The notes beneath the pieces are model-generated. The model searched no databases and was not told the DNA's origin. It saw nothing but the letters and a program-made list of their open reading frames with translations. From contig CAYWOC010000001.1 in the NCBI GenBank assembly GCA_964459845.1, positions 62,001-126,000 on the forward strand: a DNA stretch of 64,000 bases. Direction: 5' to 3'. A program made the position numbers and the translations under genes. Within the stretch, counting starts at the first letter, position 1. The number at the start of each line of letters is the position of its first letter. Below, one piece after another: positions 17,472 through 25,150 of the stretch. This DNA comes from CALZFJ01 sp964459845 (GTDB lineage Bacteria > Bacteroidota > Bacteroidia > Bacteroidales > Muribaculaceae).

Positions 17472-19037
17472 ATGAACATCAGATTGCCTAAAAGACTTGA
17501 CGGAAACGAGCCTATCATGCTTACCGACGTGCGGCAAATCACCGTAATCGGCGCCAACGGTGCCGGGAAAACGCGTTTCAGCCGCACTCTTATGGAAGGT
17601 TGCGGCGACAAGACATTCCAGATGTCGGCTCTTAAAGCCCTGTTCCCCTGTGTGGAACACAGCACCCGAAAAGGATCTATCGACCAGCTTTTCGATGCCA
17701 CTGCCAGCAATTCGCATTTTCTGAAAGATGACGCACAGACCGAATTCGACAGGTTGATATTCCTGCTTCTCCACGACGAATTTGTGGATATGCTAAAATA
17801 CAAGGCTCTTATCATTGGCGGCGAGCATCCCGATGTGCCTCGCACAAAACTTGATGCCACTGCCCGGCGATGGGAAGAGGTATTCCCTAAGAACCATCTT
17901 CTGCGCGAGAGCGGCAAACTTCTGTTCTCCAATGATTCCCACGATGAGCCATACAATGCCCTGCGGCTGTCGGACGGTGAGAAGGCGGTACTATACTACA
18001 TAGGAGCTGTGCAATATGCCATGCCGGGAGCTGTGATTTTCGTTGATGACCCAGAGACATTTCTCCATCATTCTATAATGCAGGCTCTGTGGAACGTGAT
18101 AGAATCTATGCGCCCCGACTGCACTTTCATCTACAACACGCACGACATAGGATTCGCCTCATCGAGAATCGACAACACCTGCGTGTGGGTTCGCAATTTT
18201 GACGCTCTTAAAAAAGCGTGGAACTACGAAGTGGTAGATACCAATTCCACCATATTCTCCGAGCAGCTTTTCTTCGACCTGCTCGGAAGCCGCAAGCCGG
18301 TGCTTTTTGTGGAGGGCGACGAGGTTCACAGCATCGACAGCAAGCTCTATCCGCTCATTTTCACTGAATATACGGTGAAGCCCCTCGGCAGTTGCAACAA
18401 GGTGATAGAGACCACCCGCTCATTCAATGGGCTTGAATCATTCCACCACCTCGACAGCCACGGGCTTGTGGACCGCGACCGCCGCGACGACAAGGAGGTG
18501 GAATACTTGCGCGAGAAGAAAGTTTTTGTTCCTAATGTGGCAGAAATCGAGAACATATTCATGCTTGAAGGAATAATCCGCACTGTGGCTGCCCACTACA
18601 AGCGCAATGCCACAGAGGTATTCCTCAAAGTGCGACAGGCTGTAATAGGGATGTTCAGCTCGCAGGTGCGGCAACAGGCTCTGCAACATGTGCGGCATCG
18701 CGTGAAGCGCAAAGTGGAGGTGCGCATCGATCGCAGATTCCAGAATATCAACGCGCTCGAAGAACACATGAGCGACCTCGTGAACGAGATTGACCCCCGC
18801 GGGATGTATGAGGCCATCTGCCGGGATTTCCACCGATACATCAACACAAGCGACTATGCTTCGGTGCTGAAAGTGTTCAACGAGAAGTCGATGCTCCCGG
18901 AAAGCGGCGTAGCGCAACTTTGCGGATTGAAGAACAAAGAGGAATACATCCGTGCCGTGCTGAACATTCTCAAAGAGGATGGCAGTGATGCCGATGCCAT
19001 ACGCCTTGCCGTGAAACGCTGCTTCGGCATCATTTAG
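17472..19037 (+). CDS. Fused ABC-type ATPase and DUF4435 (TOPRIM-like) protein, PARIS-like
   Basis: 521 residues with two parts. The N-terminal ATPase has Walker A GANGAGKT (27-34), an ABC signature LSDGEK (166-171), Walker B AVIFVDDPE (187-195) and an H-loop NTHD (222-225). From about residue 270 a DUF4435-like domain begins: LFVEGDE (278-284) provides the TOPRIM Glu, LVDRDR (332-337) the acidic Asp pair, and EIENIF (358-363) a late conserved block. ATPase plus DUF4435 nuclease is the combination of the anti-phage system PARIS (AriA and AriB), where they are usually two genes, though fusions are known. It lies 52 bases after the lemA cluster and is probably a separate unit. A housekeeping role cannot be excluded. 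Confidence 0.8.
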   Translation: MNIRLPKRLDGNEPIMLTDVRQITVIGANGAGKTRFSRTLMEGCGDKTFQMSALKALFPCVEHSTRKGSIDQLFDATASNSHFLKDDAQTEFDRLIFLLLHDEFVDMLKYKALIIGGEHPDVPRTKLDATARRWEEVFPKNHLLRESGKLLFSNDSHDEPYNALRLSDGEKAVLYYIGAVQYAMPGAVIFVDDPETFLHHSIMQALWNVIESMRPDCTFIYNTHDIGFASSRIDNTCVWVRNFDALKKAWNYEVVDTNSTIFSEQLFFDLLGSRKPVLFVEGDEVHSIDSKLYPLIFTEYTVKPLGSCNKVIETTRSFNGLESFHHLDSHGLVDRDRRDDKEVEYLREKKVFVPNVAEIENIFMLEGIIRTVAAHYKRNATEVFLKVRQAVIGMFSSQVRQQALQHVRHRVKRKVEVRIDRRFQNINALEEHMSDLVNEIDPRGMYEAICRDFHRYINTSDYASVLKVFNEKSMLPESGVAQLCGLKNKEEYIRAVLNILKEDGSDADAIRLAVKRCFGII

Positions 19038-19234
19038 TCCAAATTATGCTCACGACAAGACGCATTCATGCGCACAAGAGCCGGATTTGTGATAATTCTG
19101 ATTTTGCAGACAGCCATCGGCTTGCACACAATTTCGGCGTGCTTTTTGCGTTTTGATAATAGACGGTTATTAACCCGAAATGCGTGAATTATTTTTCAGC
19201 GAGAACCGCCAGCGGGCAAAATATTGACTACAAG

Positions 19235-20137
19235 ATGAAAAAGAAGATAAAAATATGGGTGGAGTGCGCAAGGTTGCGTACACTGCCCGTTTCGGTTGCA
19301 GGAGTGATTATGGCTGTGGGATTTGCGAAGTTCCACCATTGCTTTGACATGATTCCGGCTGTGTTATGTTTTCTGTTTGCGGTTTTAGCTCAAATCGTGT
19401 CAAACTTTGCCAACGAATACTACGACTTCAAGCGCGGGAGCGACAAGAAAGGGCGCGTAGGTCCACGCCGCGGAGTGACTGAAGGTGACATCAAGCCCGA
19501 CACGCTGCGCAACGTCACTTTTGCCACTCTTGCAATAGCTTGCTCCATAGGGTGCTGCCTTATCCCTTACGGCGGATGGTGGCTGCTGCCGATTGGTGTG
19601 CTGATAGCAGTTTTCGCCTTTGCCTACAGTGCCGGACCTTATCCTCTGTCTTACCATGGGCTTGGCGATGTGGCTGTGTTGATATTCTTCGGTATAGTGC
19701 CTGTAAATCTCACGTTCTATGTTCAAGCCGGATATTTCGACCCGCTCACCATGCTCGCATCATTCTCTATAGGACTTATGGGAGTGAATGTGCTGCTTGT
19801 GAACAACTACCGCGATGTGGAAGACGACCGCGAGGCAAACAAGCGCACAACCGTCGTGATTTTCGGGCGCAAAGCCGCACAAGTGGGATATCTGTTCAAT
19901 GGTTTCATTGCCATTTCGCTGCTTGCTCCTGTGTGGGTGATAGTACCCGTGTGGGTTCTCGTCATCCCTCTGCTCTACCTTGTGCTGCACACCGCCACAT
20001 GGATTAAGCTATCAAAGACAGAAGGTGCCGCCCTGAACCCTCTATTGGGCAAGACGGCACGCAATATGCTGATTTTCTCGCTGCTGCTCTCCGTGGCTTT
20101 CTGCTTCGTGAACCGCCACTTGATTGCTACAGCCTGA
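19235..20137 (+). CDS. menA: 1,4-dihydroxy-2-naphthoate polyprenyltransferase
   Basis: 300 residues from the ATG at 19235 (MKKKIKIWVECARLRTLPVS); an in-frame GTG 51 bases earlier would add an unusual leader. A UbiA-family integral membrane enzyme with about eight helices. The two Asp-rich prenyl-diphosphate sites are NEYYDFKRGSD and NNYRDVEDDREANKRT. MenA joins the isoprenoid tail to DHNA in menaquinone synthesis, the respiratory quinone of anaerobic Bacteroidales. No other men gene is adjacent. It converges on the his operon, separated by 85 bases with only a weak hairpin (GAATCTT/AAGATTC, 20164-20196). Confidence 0.94.
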   Translation: MKKKIKIWVECARLRTLPVSVAGVIMAVGFAKFHHCFDMIPAVLCFLFAVLAQIVSNFANEYYDFKRGSDKKGRVGPRRGVTEGDIKPDTLRNVTFATLAIACSIGCCLIPYGGWWLLPIGVLIAVFAFAYSAGPYPLSYHGLGDVAVLIFFGIVPVNLTFYVQAGYFDPLTMLASFSIGLMGVNVLLVNNYRDVEDDREANKRTTVVIFGRKAAQVGYLFNGFIAISLLAPVWVIVPVWVLVIPLLYLVLHTATWIKLSKTEGAALNPLLGKTARNMLIFSLLLSVAFCFVNRHLIATA

Positions 20138-20221
20138 CATAATTCCGAATGATTGATTAGTCCGAATCTTATTGACAGATTTTTAGTTTAAGATTCTATA
20201 GAACATACCCTCTCAGCACTT

Positions 20222-21382
20222 CTACAGCATCCCCTTGGTGGACGGCAGACGATAAGTGAACACATCGCGGCGGATAGCACACTTCAGCGAGCGCGCAAAC
20301 GCCTTGAAGATGCCCTCTATCTTGTGATGCTCATTCTCGCCGTGAGCCGAAACATAGAGGTTCATGCGCGCGCTGTCGCTCAAGCTCTTGAAAAAGTGCA
20401 GGAACATCTCGGTGGGCATCTCTCCTATCTTTTCGCGGCGGAACTCCGTGTCCCACACAAGCCAGCTTCTGCCTCCAAAGTCGAGGGCCACAGTGCAGTT
20501 GCAATCGTCCATCGGCAGCATGAATCCATAGCGTTCTATGCCTCGCTTGTCGCCAAGAGCTATGCGTATGGCATCGCCAAGAGCTATGGCAGTGTCTTCA
20601 ATGGTGTGGTGCTCATCCACCCACAAGTCGCCTTTCACCTTTATCTTCAAGTCGATGCCCGAATGACGGCTTATCTGGTCGAGCATATGGTCAAAGAAGC
20701 CTATGCCAGTGGCAATTTCGCACTCGCCATTGCCGTCAAGGTCGAGAACAATGTCGATACCGGTCTCATTGGTCTTTCGCGCCACATGGGCTGTGCGACT
20801 GCCGGCGCGCAAGAAGTCGCTTATGCGGTCCCAGTCGTCGGTTATCAGAGCCACAGCGTCCTCCAGCCCAGCTTCAGCCACAGCCTTCTTGCCGCCTTCA
20901 TATCCAGTAAAGAATATAGCCTTAGCACCGAGATTTTGAGCGAGCATCACATCGGTCAAGCGGTCGCCTATCACGAATGAAGCGGCAAGATCGTAGCTGC
21001 CGTCGGTATATTTGCCGAGCAACGCCGTTCCGGGCTTGCGTGTGGGCTTATGCTCATGCTCGAAGGTCTTGTCGATAACGATGTCATCAAATTTCACGCC
21101 TTCACCTTCAAGGGTTTTCAGCAGCAGACGGTGAGGAGGCTCAAAGTCCTCGGTGGGGAACGACGGTGTGCCAAGTCCGTCTTGATTCGTCACCATCACA
21201 AGCTCATAATCGAGATGCGAGGCTATGAATGCCATATTCTTTATCACCTTGGGGATAAATTCAAATTTCTCAAGCGAATCGAGCTGATAATCCACAGGCG
21301 GCTCCACAACAAGTGTGCCGTCGCGGTCGATAAACAAAGCTCTTTTCAGCCGTGGGGCAGCATTATTTTCGTTCATATTCAC
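20222..21382 (-). CDS. hisB: Bifunctional histidinol-phosphatase / imidazoleglycerol-phosphate dehydratase
   Basis: 386 residues fusing two histidine-pathway enzymes. Residues about 12-180 are a HAD phosphatase with the DxDGT motif IDRDGT (18-23), acting on histidinol phosphate; residues about 195-386 are the IGP dehydratase with metal-binding GFFDHMLDQISRHSG and DEHHTIEDTAIALG. This fused HisB is the form found in enterobacteria and many Bacteroidota. It is the last gene of hisG-hisD-hisC-hisB and overlaps the end of hisC by 20 bases, so the two are translationally coupled. The Met at codon 3 is a possible alternative start. Confidence 0.96.
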   Translation of the reverse strand: MNMNENNAAPRLKRALFIDRDGTLVVEPPVDYQLDSLEKFEFIPKVIKNMAFIASHLDYELVMVTNQDGLGTPSFPTEDFEPPHRLLLKTLEGEGVKFDDIVIDKTFEHEHKPTRKPGTALLGKYTDGSYDLAASFVIGDRLTDVMLAQNLGAKAIFFTGYEGGKKAVAEAGLEDAVALITDDWDRISDFLRAGSRTAHVARKTNETGIDIVLDLDGNGECEIATGIGFFDHMLDQISRHSGIDLKIKVKGDLWVDEHHTIEDTAIALGDAIRIALGDKRGIERYGFMLPMDDCNCTVALDFGGRSWLVWDTEFRREKIGEMPTEMFLHFFKSLSDSARMNLYVSAHGENEHHKIEGIFKAFARSLKCAIRRDVFTYRLPSTKGML

Positions 21383-22400
21383 GGATTGCGTTTATTAGTT
21401 CTTCATTCTCGGATGCAGTGCCCACTGTGATGCGCAGACATCCCACACACTTCTCCACACGGTTGCGGTTGCGCACGATTATGCCTCGGTCGCGCAAAAA
21501 GTCGTAGAGCGCATCGGCATCATCCACACGCACAAGCACGAAATTGGCATCGGTGCGGTACACACGCTGAACGCAGCGCAGAGTGCGCAAATCATCGACA
21601 AGTGTCTGGCGGTTGTGCAGCAGCGTAGCCACCCAATCCACTATCTCTGAATATCTTCCGAGCATTTCAAGCGCATACTGCTGCGTGAGCTTGTTCACAT
21701 TATATGGATATTTCACCTTGTTGTAGAATGATATGATGTCGCGCGAGGCAAACGCCATTCCGAGCCTAACGGCAGCACTGCCCCAAGCCTTGGAGAATGT
21801 CTGCATCACTATCATATTGGGCAGCTCGTCGAGCTGACGGAGCATTGTTCCTCGCTCCGAGAAGTCGATATAAGCCTCATCCACCATCACAATGCCGTCG
21901 AAACGCCGACAAAGCTCAGCAATCTCATCGGTGCTGAAAGCATTACCAGTGGGGTTGTTGGGAGAGCAAACCCACATAATCTTTGTATGCTCATCGGCTC
22001 GCGCAAGCATGGCTTCTATGTCCAGCCCGAAATCATCGGTAAGCTCCACACGGCGATATTCCACATTGTTGATGTCGGCACACACCTCATACATTCCATA
22101 ACTTGGCGCGATTGCGACCACATTATCCACCGCCGGCTCGCAGAAGATACGGTAGGCAAGGTCTATGCACTCGTCGCTGCCCACACCAAGGAAAATTCTG
22201 TCGGCCGGCACATCTCGAATCCCGCTTATGCGCTCTTTAACCGCAAGTTGCAACGGATCGGGATAACGGTTATAGGGCGAATTGAACGGATTCTCGTTGG
22301 CATCGAGAAATACCGACGCATTGCCCGTGAACTCGCTCCGAGCCGAGCTGTAGGGGGCGAGCTTCCAAATATTCGGTCTTATCAGTTTTTGAAGATTCAT
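21363..22400 (-). CDS. hisC: Histidinol-phosphate aminotransferase
   Basis: 345 residues of PLP fold type I. Diagnostic parts are FLDANENPFNSPYNRYPDP near the start, CSPNNPTGN, VDEAYIDFS, and the PLP-lysine region TFSKAWGSAAVRLG. It converts imidazole acetol phosphate to histidinol phosphate. Its start lies 84 bases after the end of hisD, a gap filled by a strong hairpin at 22419-22477; its end overlaps hisB. Confidence 0.96.
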   Translation of the reverse strand: MNLQKLIRPNIWKLAPYSSARSEFTGNASVFLDANENPFNSPYNRYPDPLQLAVKERISGIRDVPADRIFLGVGSDECIDLAYRIFCEPAVDNVVAIAPSYGMYEVCADINNVEYRRVELTDDFGLDIEAMLARADEHTKIMWVCSPNNPTGNAFSTDEIAELCRRFDGIVMVDEAYIDFSERGTMLRQLDELPNMIVMQTFSKAWGSAAVRLGMAFASRDIISFYNKVKYPYNVNKLTQQYALEMLGRYSEIVDWVATLLHNRQTLVDDLRTLRCVQRVYRTDANFVLVRVDDADALYDFLRDRGIIVRNRNRVEKCVGCLRITVGTASENEELINAIREYERK

Positions 22401-22418
22401 TTTCTTGACTTTTTATTC

Positions 22419-22477
22419 AAAATCGGCCGTTAGGCGGTGTTCAAAACAGCATCATCTTCGTCCTAATGGCCGATTTT
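22419..22477 (-). other. Intercistronic hairpin between hisD and hisC
   Basis: The arms AAAATCGGCC (starting 22419) and GGCCGATTTT (ending 22477), with TTAGG/CCTAA continuing inward, form a stem of about 16 pairs with one G-T wobble around a 27-base loop. It lies inside the operon, 8 bases after the hisD stop and 18 bases before the hisC start. On the minus strand only four T follow, so it may be a partial terminator or an mRNA-stability element. Confidence 0.7.
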
Positions 22478-22484
22478 TGATTTA

Positions 22485-23795
22485 CTATTGTGGGTTATCT
22501 CCTTTATTCTCATTCAGTCTCACGGTCACGGCAAGGCGGTGTGCCATAAGATTCTCGTTTTCAGCAAGAATCTCAATCTCATGACCAATCGACTCCAATC
22601 CCTCTTTGGTGAGATGCTGGAAAGTTATCTTTTTAGTGAAACTGTCGATGTTCACTCCGCTGTAAGCCTTGGCATAGCCGCTTGTGGGCAGAGTGTGGTT
22701 GGTTCCCGACGCATAGTCGCCAGCGCTCTCGGGCGAATAAGCGCCTATGAACACCGAGCCGGCATTCTCCACTCGCAGTGCCATATCCTCAGCATCTGTA
22801 CGGTTGATGATGAGATGCTCAGGGGCATAGCCATTGGCGAAGTCCATAATCTCATCATCGTCGTGAAGCAGGATTATGCGGCTGTGCGACAGAGACTTCT
22901 TCATCATCTCCTGACGTGGCAAAGTGCTGAGCAACCGCTCTATCACTGCCGGCAGCTCCTCGGCAAGCGTCTTGTCGGTGGTGAGCAGTATCGACTGGCT
23001 GTCAGGTCCATGCTCGGCCTGCGACAGGAAATCACTCGCCACAAATTCGCGCGAGGCTGCACCGTCGGCAAGAATCATCACCTCCGACGGTCCTGCCGGC
23101 ATATCTATTGCCACAGCCTGACGGCTCACCTGCTGCTTTGCCTCCATCACGAAGCGGTTGCCGGGGCCGAATATCTTATACACTTGCGGCACGCTCTCAG
23201 TGCCATAAGCCATAGCGGCTATCGCCTGCGCACCACCTACCTTATACACATCGGTCACTCCAGCCACCCGTGCGGCATAAAGGATGGCAGGATGCACCTT
23301 GCCCTGCTTGTTGGGCGGCGTGCAAAGCACTATCTTACGGCAGCCGGCCAGTCTTGCCGGGATGGCGAGCATCAGCACAGTGGAGAACAGCGGTGAATTT
23401 CCGCCCGGTATATATAGTCCCACCTTGCCTATTGCCACCGCTTTCTGCCGGCAGTTCACTCCCGGCACGGTGTCGATGCTGATTTCAGTCATGCGCTGAG
23501 CCTTGTGGAACTTCGATATGTTCTTGGCAGCCACAGCTATGGCATTTTTCAATTTTATATCCACTATGTCGTCGGCTTCGTCAAACTCCGATACCGGCAC
23601 TTTCAGATTGCCGATTCTCACTCCGTCAAACCGCTCGCCAAACTGGCGCAAAGCTTCGTCTCCGCCACGCTTCACGGCTTCGAGTACACCCGCCACCGTG
23701 TCGTGCAACTCCTTGGTGTCGGCCACGGCACGTGTCATCAGCGAGTTCCACTCGCTGCGTGCCGGATACTCCACAAGATTTATTATATCAGCCAT
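22485..23795 (-). CDS. hisD: Histidinol dehydrogenase
   Basis: 436 residues, the usual length for HisD, the NAD-dependent zinc enzyme that performs the last two oxidations of histidine synthesis. Recognisable blocks are KVGLYIPGGNSPLFSTVLM, GGAQAIAAMAYGT, KIFGPGNRFVMEAKQ, DMPAGPSEVMILAD, LSQAEHGPDSQ and the late YAPEHLIINR and SGTNHTLPTSGYAKAYSG. It starts 28 bases after hisG and ends 84 bases before hisC. Confidence 0.97.
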   Translation of the reverse strand: MADIINLVEYPARSEWNSLMTRAVADTKELHDTVAGVLEAVKRGGDEALRQFGERFDGVRIGNLKVPVSEFDEADDIVDIKLKNAIAVAAKNISKFHKAQRMTEISIDTVPGVNCRQKAVAIGKVGLYIPGGNSPLFSTVLMLAIPARLAGCRKIVLCTPPNKQGKVHPAILYAARVAGVTDVYKVGGAQAIAAMAYGTESVPQVYKIFGPGNRFVMEAKQQVSRQAVAIDMPAGPSEVMILADGAASREFVASDFLSQAEHGPDSQSILLTTDKTLAEELPAVIERLLSTLPRQEMMKKSLSHSRIILLHDDDEIMDFANGYAPEHLIINRTDAEDMALRVENAGSVFIGAYSPESAGDYASGTNHTLPTSGYAKAYSGVNIDSFTKKITFQHLTKEGLESIGHEIEILAENENLMAHRLAVTVRLNENKGDNPQ

Positions 23796-23823
23796 AATGC
23801 AAACTCTCTCCTATCTCATATTA

Positions 23824-24681
23824 TTACAATACCATCTTCTCAATGTCAAGCACAAGTATGCCCTCAGCTCCCGCGCTCTTCAGCTTATTGATTATCTCCC
23901 AGAAGTGCTTCTCCTCAAGCACCGAGTGAACCGAGCACCAGTTCTCGTCGGCAAGCGGAAGCACTGTCGGGCTTTTTATGCCCGGAAGCACATCAAGCAC
24001 ATCGCGCAGTTTGTCCTTAGGCACATTCATAAGTATATACTTCTTGCCTTCGGCAGCTTTCACAGCCTCGATGCGGAACATAAGCTCATCAAGCACCTCC
24101 TGCTTGTCGGCAGTTAGCTCGCAGCCGTCGCTGCCTATCAGCACAGCCTCCGATTGCAGCACGGTCTCCACCTCAACGAGATTGTTGCTCACAAGAGTGC
24201 CGCCCGACGACACTATGTCGAAAATGGCATCGGCAAGCCCGATGCCCGGAGCTATCTCAACCGAGCCGCTTATCACATGGATGTCGGCGGTTATGCCCTT
24301 CTCGTCGAGGAAGTTTTTAAGAATCTTGGGATATGATGTGGCTATTTTTCTGCCGTTGAACCATTCAAGACCGCCATATTCGGCATTCTTGGGAATAGCC
24401 AGCGACAAGCGGCACTTGCTGAAGCCAAGACGGCGCAGAATCTTCACATTCTGCTGCTTCTCAAGCACCTCGTTAAGACCCACGATGCCGATGTCGGCTG
24501 TGCCTGTAGCCACCGAATCGGGAATGTCGTCATCGCGAAGAAACAGAAGCTCGACAGGGAAATTGCGCGAAGGCACGAGCAGTGTGCGCTTCACGGCAGT
24601 GAGCTTGATTCCGGCTTCGGTGAGAAGCTCCATAGTTTCGTCATATAGGCGACCTTTAGATTGTACTGCAATTCGTAACAT
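23824..24681 (-). CDS. hisG: ATP phosphoribosyltransferase (long form)
   Basis: 285 residues, the long HisG with a C-terminal ACT-like regulatory domain that mediates feedback inhibition by histidine, so no HisZ partner is needed. The catalytic part starts MLRIAVQSKGRLYDETMELL and includes SGSVEIAPGIGLADAIFDIVSSGGTL, the PRPP-binding loop. It commits PRPP and ATP to histidine synthesis. It is first in hisGDCB and lies behind a leader with promoter, His-rich peptide and terminator (24775-24973), which predicts control by attenuation as well as feedback. Confidence 0.97.
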   Translation of the reverse strand: MLRIAVQSKGRLYDETMELLTEAGIKLTAVKRTLLVPSRNFPVELLFLRDDDIPDSVATGTADIGIVGLNEVLEKQQNVKILRRLGFSKCRLSLAIPKNAEYGGLEWFNGRKIATSYPKILKNFLDEKGITADIHVISGSVEIAPGIGLADAIFDIVSSGGTLVSNNLVEVETVLQSEAVLIGSDGCELTADKQEVLDELMFRIEAVKAAEGKKYILMNVPKDKLRDVLDVLPGIKSPTVLPLADENWCSVHSVLEEKHFWEIINKLKSAGAEGILVLDIEKMVL

Positions 24682-24774
24682 AGTATTTACTGTATATATT
24701 TTTTAATTGTTTATATTCACTGCTCATTCAGAGTTTCAAGACTTGTCGGCACCCACAATGCGAGTGCCGATAAT

Positions 24775-24812
24775 AAAAAAGCCGGCTTTCCCGATTTTAA
24801 CGGAAAGCCGGC
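24775..24812 (-). terminator. Attenuator terminator of the his operon
   Basis: A perfect 11-base inverted repeat: GCCGGCTTTCC and GGAAAGCCGGC (24781-24791 and 24802-24812) with a 10-base loop, followed on the minus strand by six T (24780-24775). It lies between the leader peptide and hisG, 94 bases before the hisG start, so it must be bypassed for his expression. A second hairpin (TCGGCAC/GTGCCGA, 24746-24770) follows immediately. I interpret the first as the terminator state of an attenuator. Confidence 0.88.
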
Positions 24813-24874
24813 AAATAATATCGTAAACTGTTGTCTCACAAAACTCAACCACACACTTCATTTGCAGCTCGCCG

Positions 24875-24925
24875 CTAATGCTTGCCGATGCAATGATGAT
24901 GTAGATGTGAATGATTTACCAACAT
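24875..24925 (-). CDS. hisL: Histidine operon leader peptide
   Basis: A 16-codon reading frame: MLVNHSHLHHHCIGKH. Six of 16 residues are His, including three in a row, which is far beyond chance in a region this short. It starts about 18 bases after the -7 box of the operon promoter and ends 63 bases before the attenuator stem. By analogy with the his leaders of enterobacteria, a ribosome short of His-tRNA would stall on the CAT run and favour an antiterminator. The sequence AGCGGC, overlapping the stop codon, could pair with the terminator's 5' arm (GCC.GCT with one bulge), but that pairing is only a suggestion. Confidence 0.85.
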   Translation of the reverse strand: MLVNHSHLHHHCIGKH

Positions 24926-24942
24926 TTTCTTTCATTTTTCTG

Positions 24943-24973
24943 CAAATATATAACTTTTATCACAACAATGCAA
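24943..24973 (-). promoter_or_regulatory. Promoter of the his operon
   Basis: On the minus strand TTG (24973-24971), exactly 20 bases, then TATATTTG (24950-24943). The expected transcript start is only about 10-12 bases before the leader peptide ATG at 24925. The arrangement of promoter, leader peptide and terminator is complete within 200 bases. Confidence 0.8.
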
Positions 24974-25071
24974 CACCATCCCGCATTTTTTCTTCAAAAC
25001 TGCAAGCAATCCTCGAAAAAAGATAAAAACGCTCCTTCTAAACCGCCAAATCACCAACACACGAAACATTT

Positions 25072-25115
25072 GTAACAACTTTGTTAGTAACAACCTTGTT
25101 AGTAACAACTTTATT
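25072..25115. repeat. 15-base tandem repeat of palindromic units at the ATPase promoter
   Basis: Two full units, GTAACAACTTTGTTA (25072-25086) and GTAACAACCTTGTTA (25087-25101), are followed by a degraded third (GTAACAACTTTATTT). Within each unit TAACAA and TTGTTA are inverted around a 2-base centre. The second unit overlaps the -33 element of the promoter of the ATPase gene at 25151, as expected of an operator. Confidence 0.85.
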
Positions 25116-25126
25116 TCTTACTTTTG
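25096..25126 (+). promoter_or_regulatory. Promoter of the AAA ATPase gene
   Basis: TTG at 25096-25098, 20-base spacer, TACTTTTG at 25119-25126, a full match to the Bacteroides consensus. The ATG lies 24 bases downstream, leaving a short 5' leader. The TTG is part of the palindromic repeat at 25072-25115. Confidence 0.75.
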
Positions 25127-25150
25127 CAAGAGAAATATTTTTGGGAAATT

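Noticed and set aside
22488..23396. A 302-codon frame on the plus strand opposite hisD
   Set aside because: hisD is intact on the other strand and this frame has no recognisable motif or start region.
25072..25115. Short tandem repeats considered as a CRISPR array
   Set aside because: Units are 15 bases with no spacers and only about three copies; no cas gene is present.
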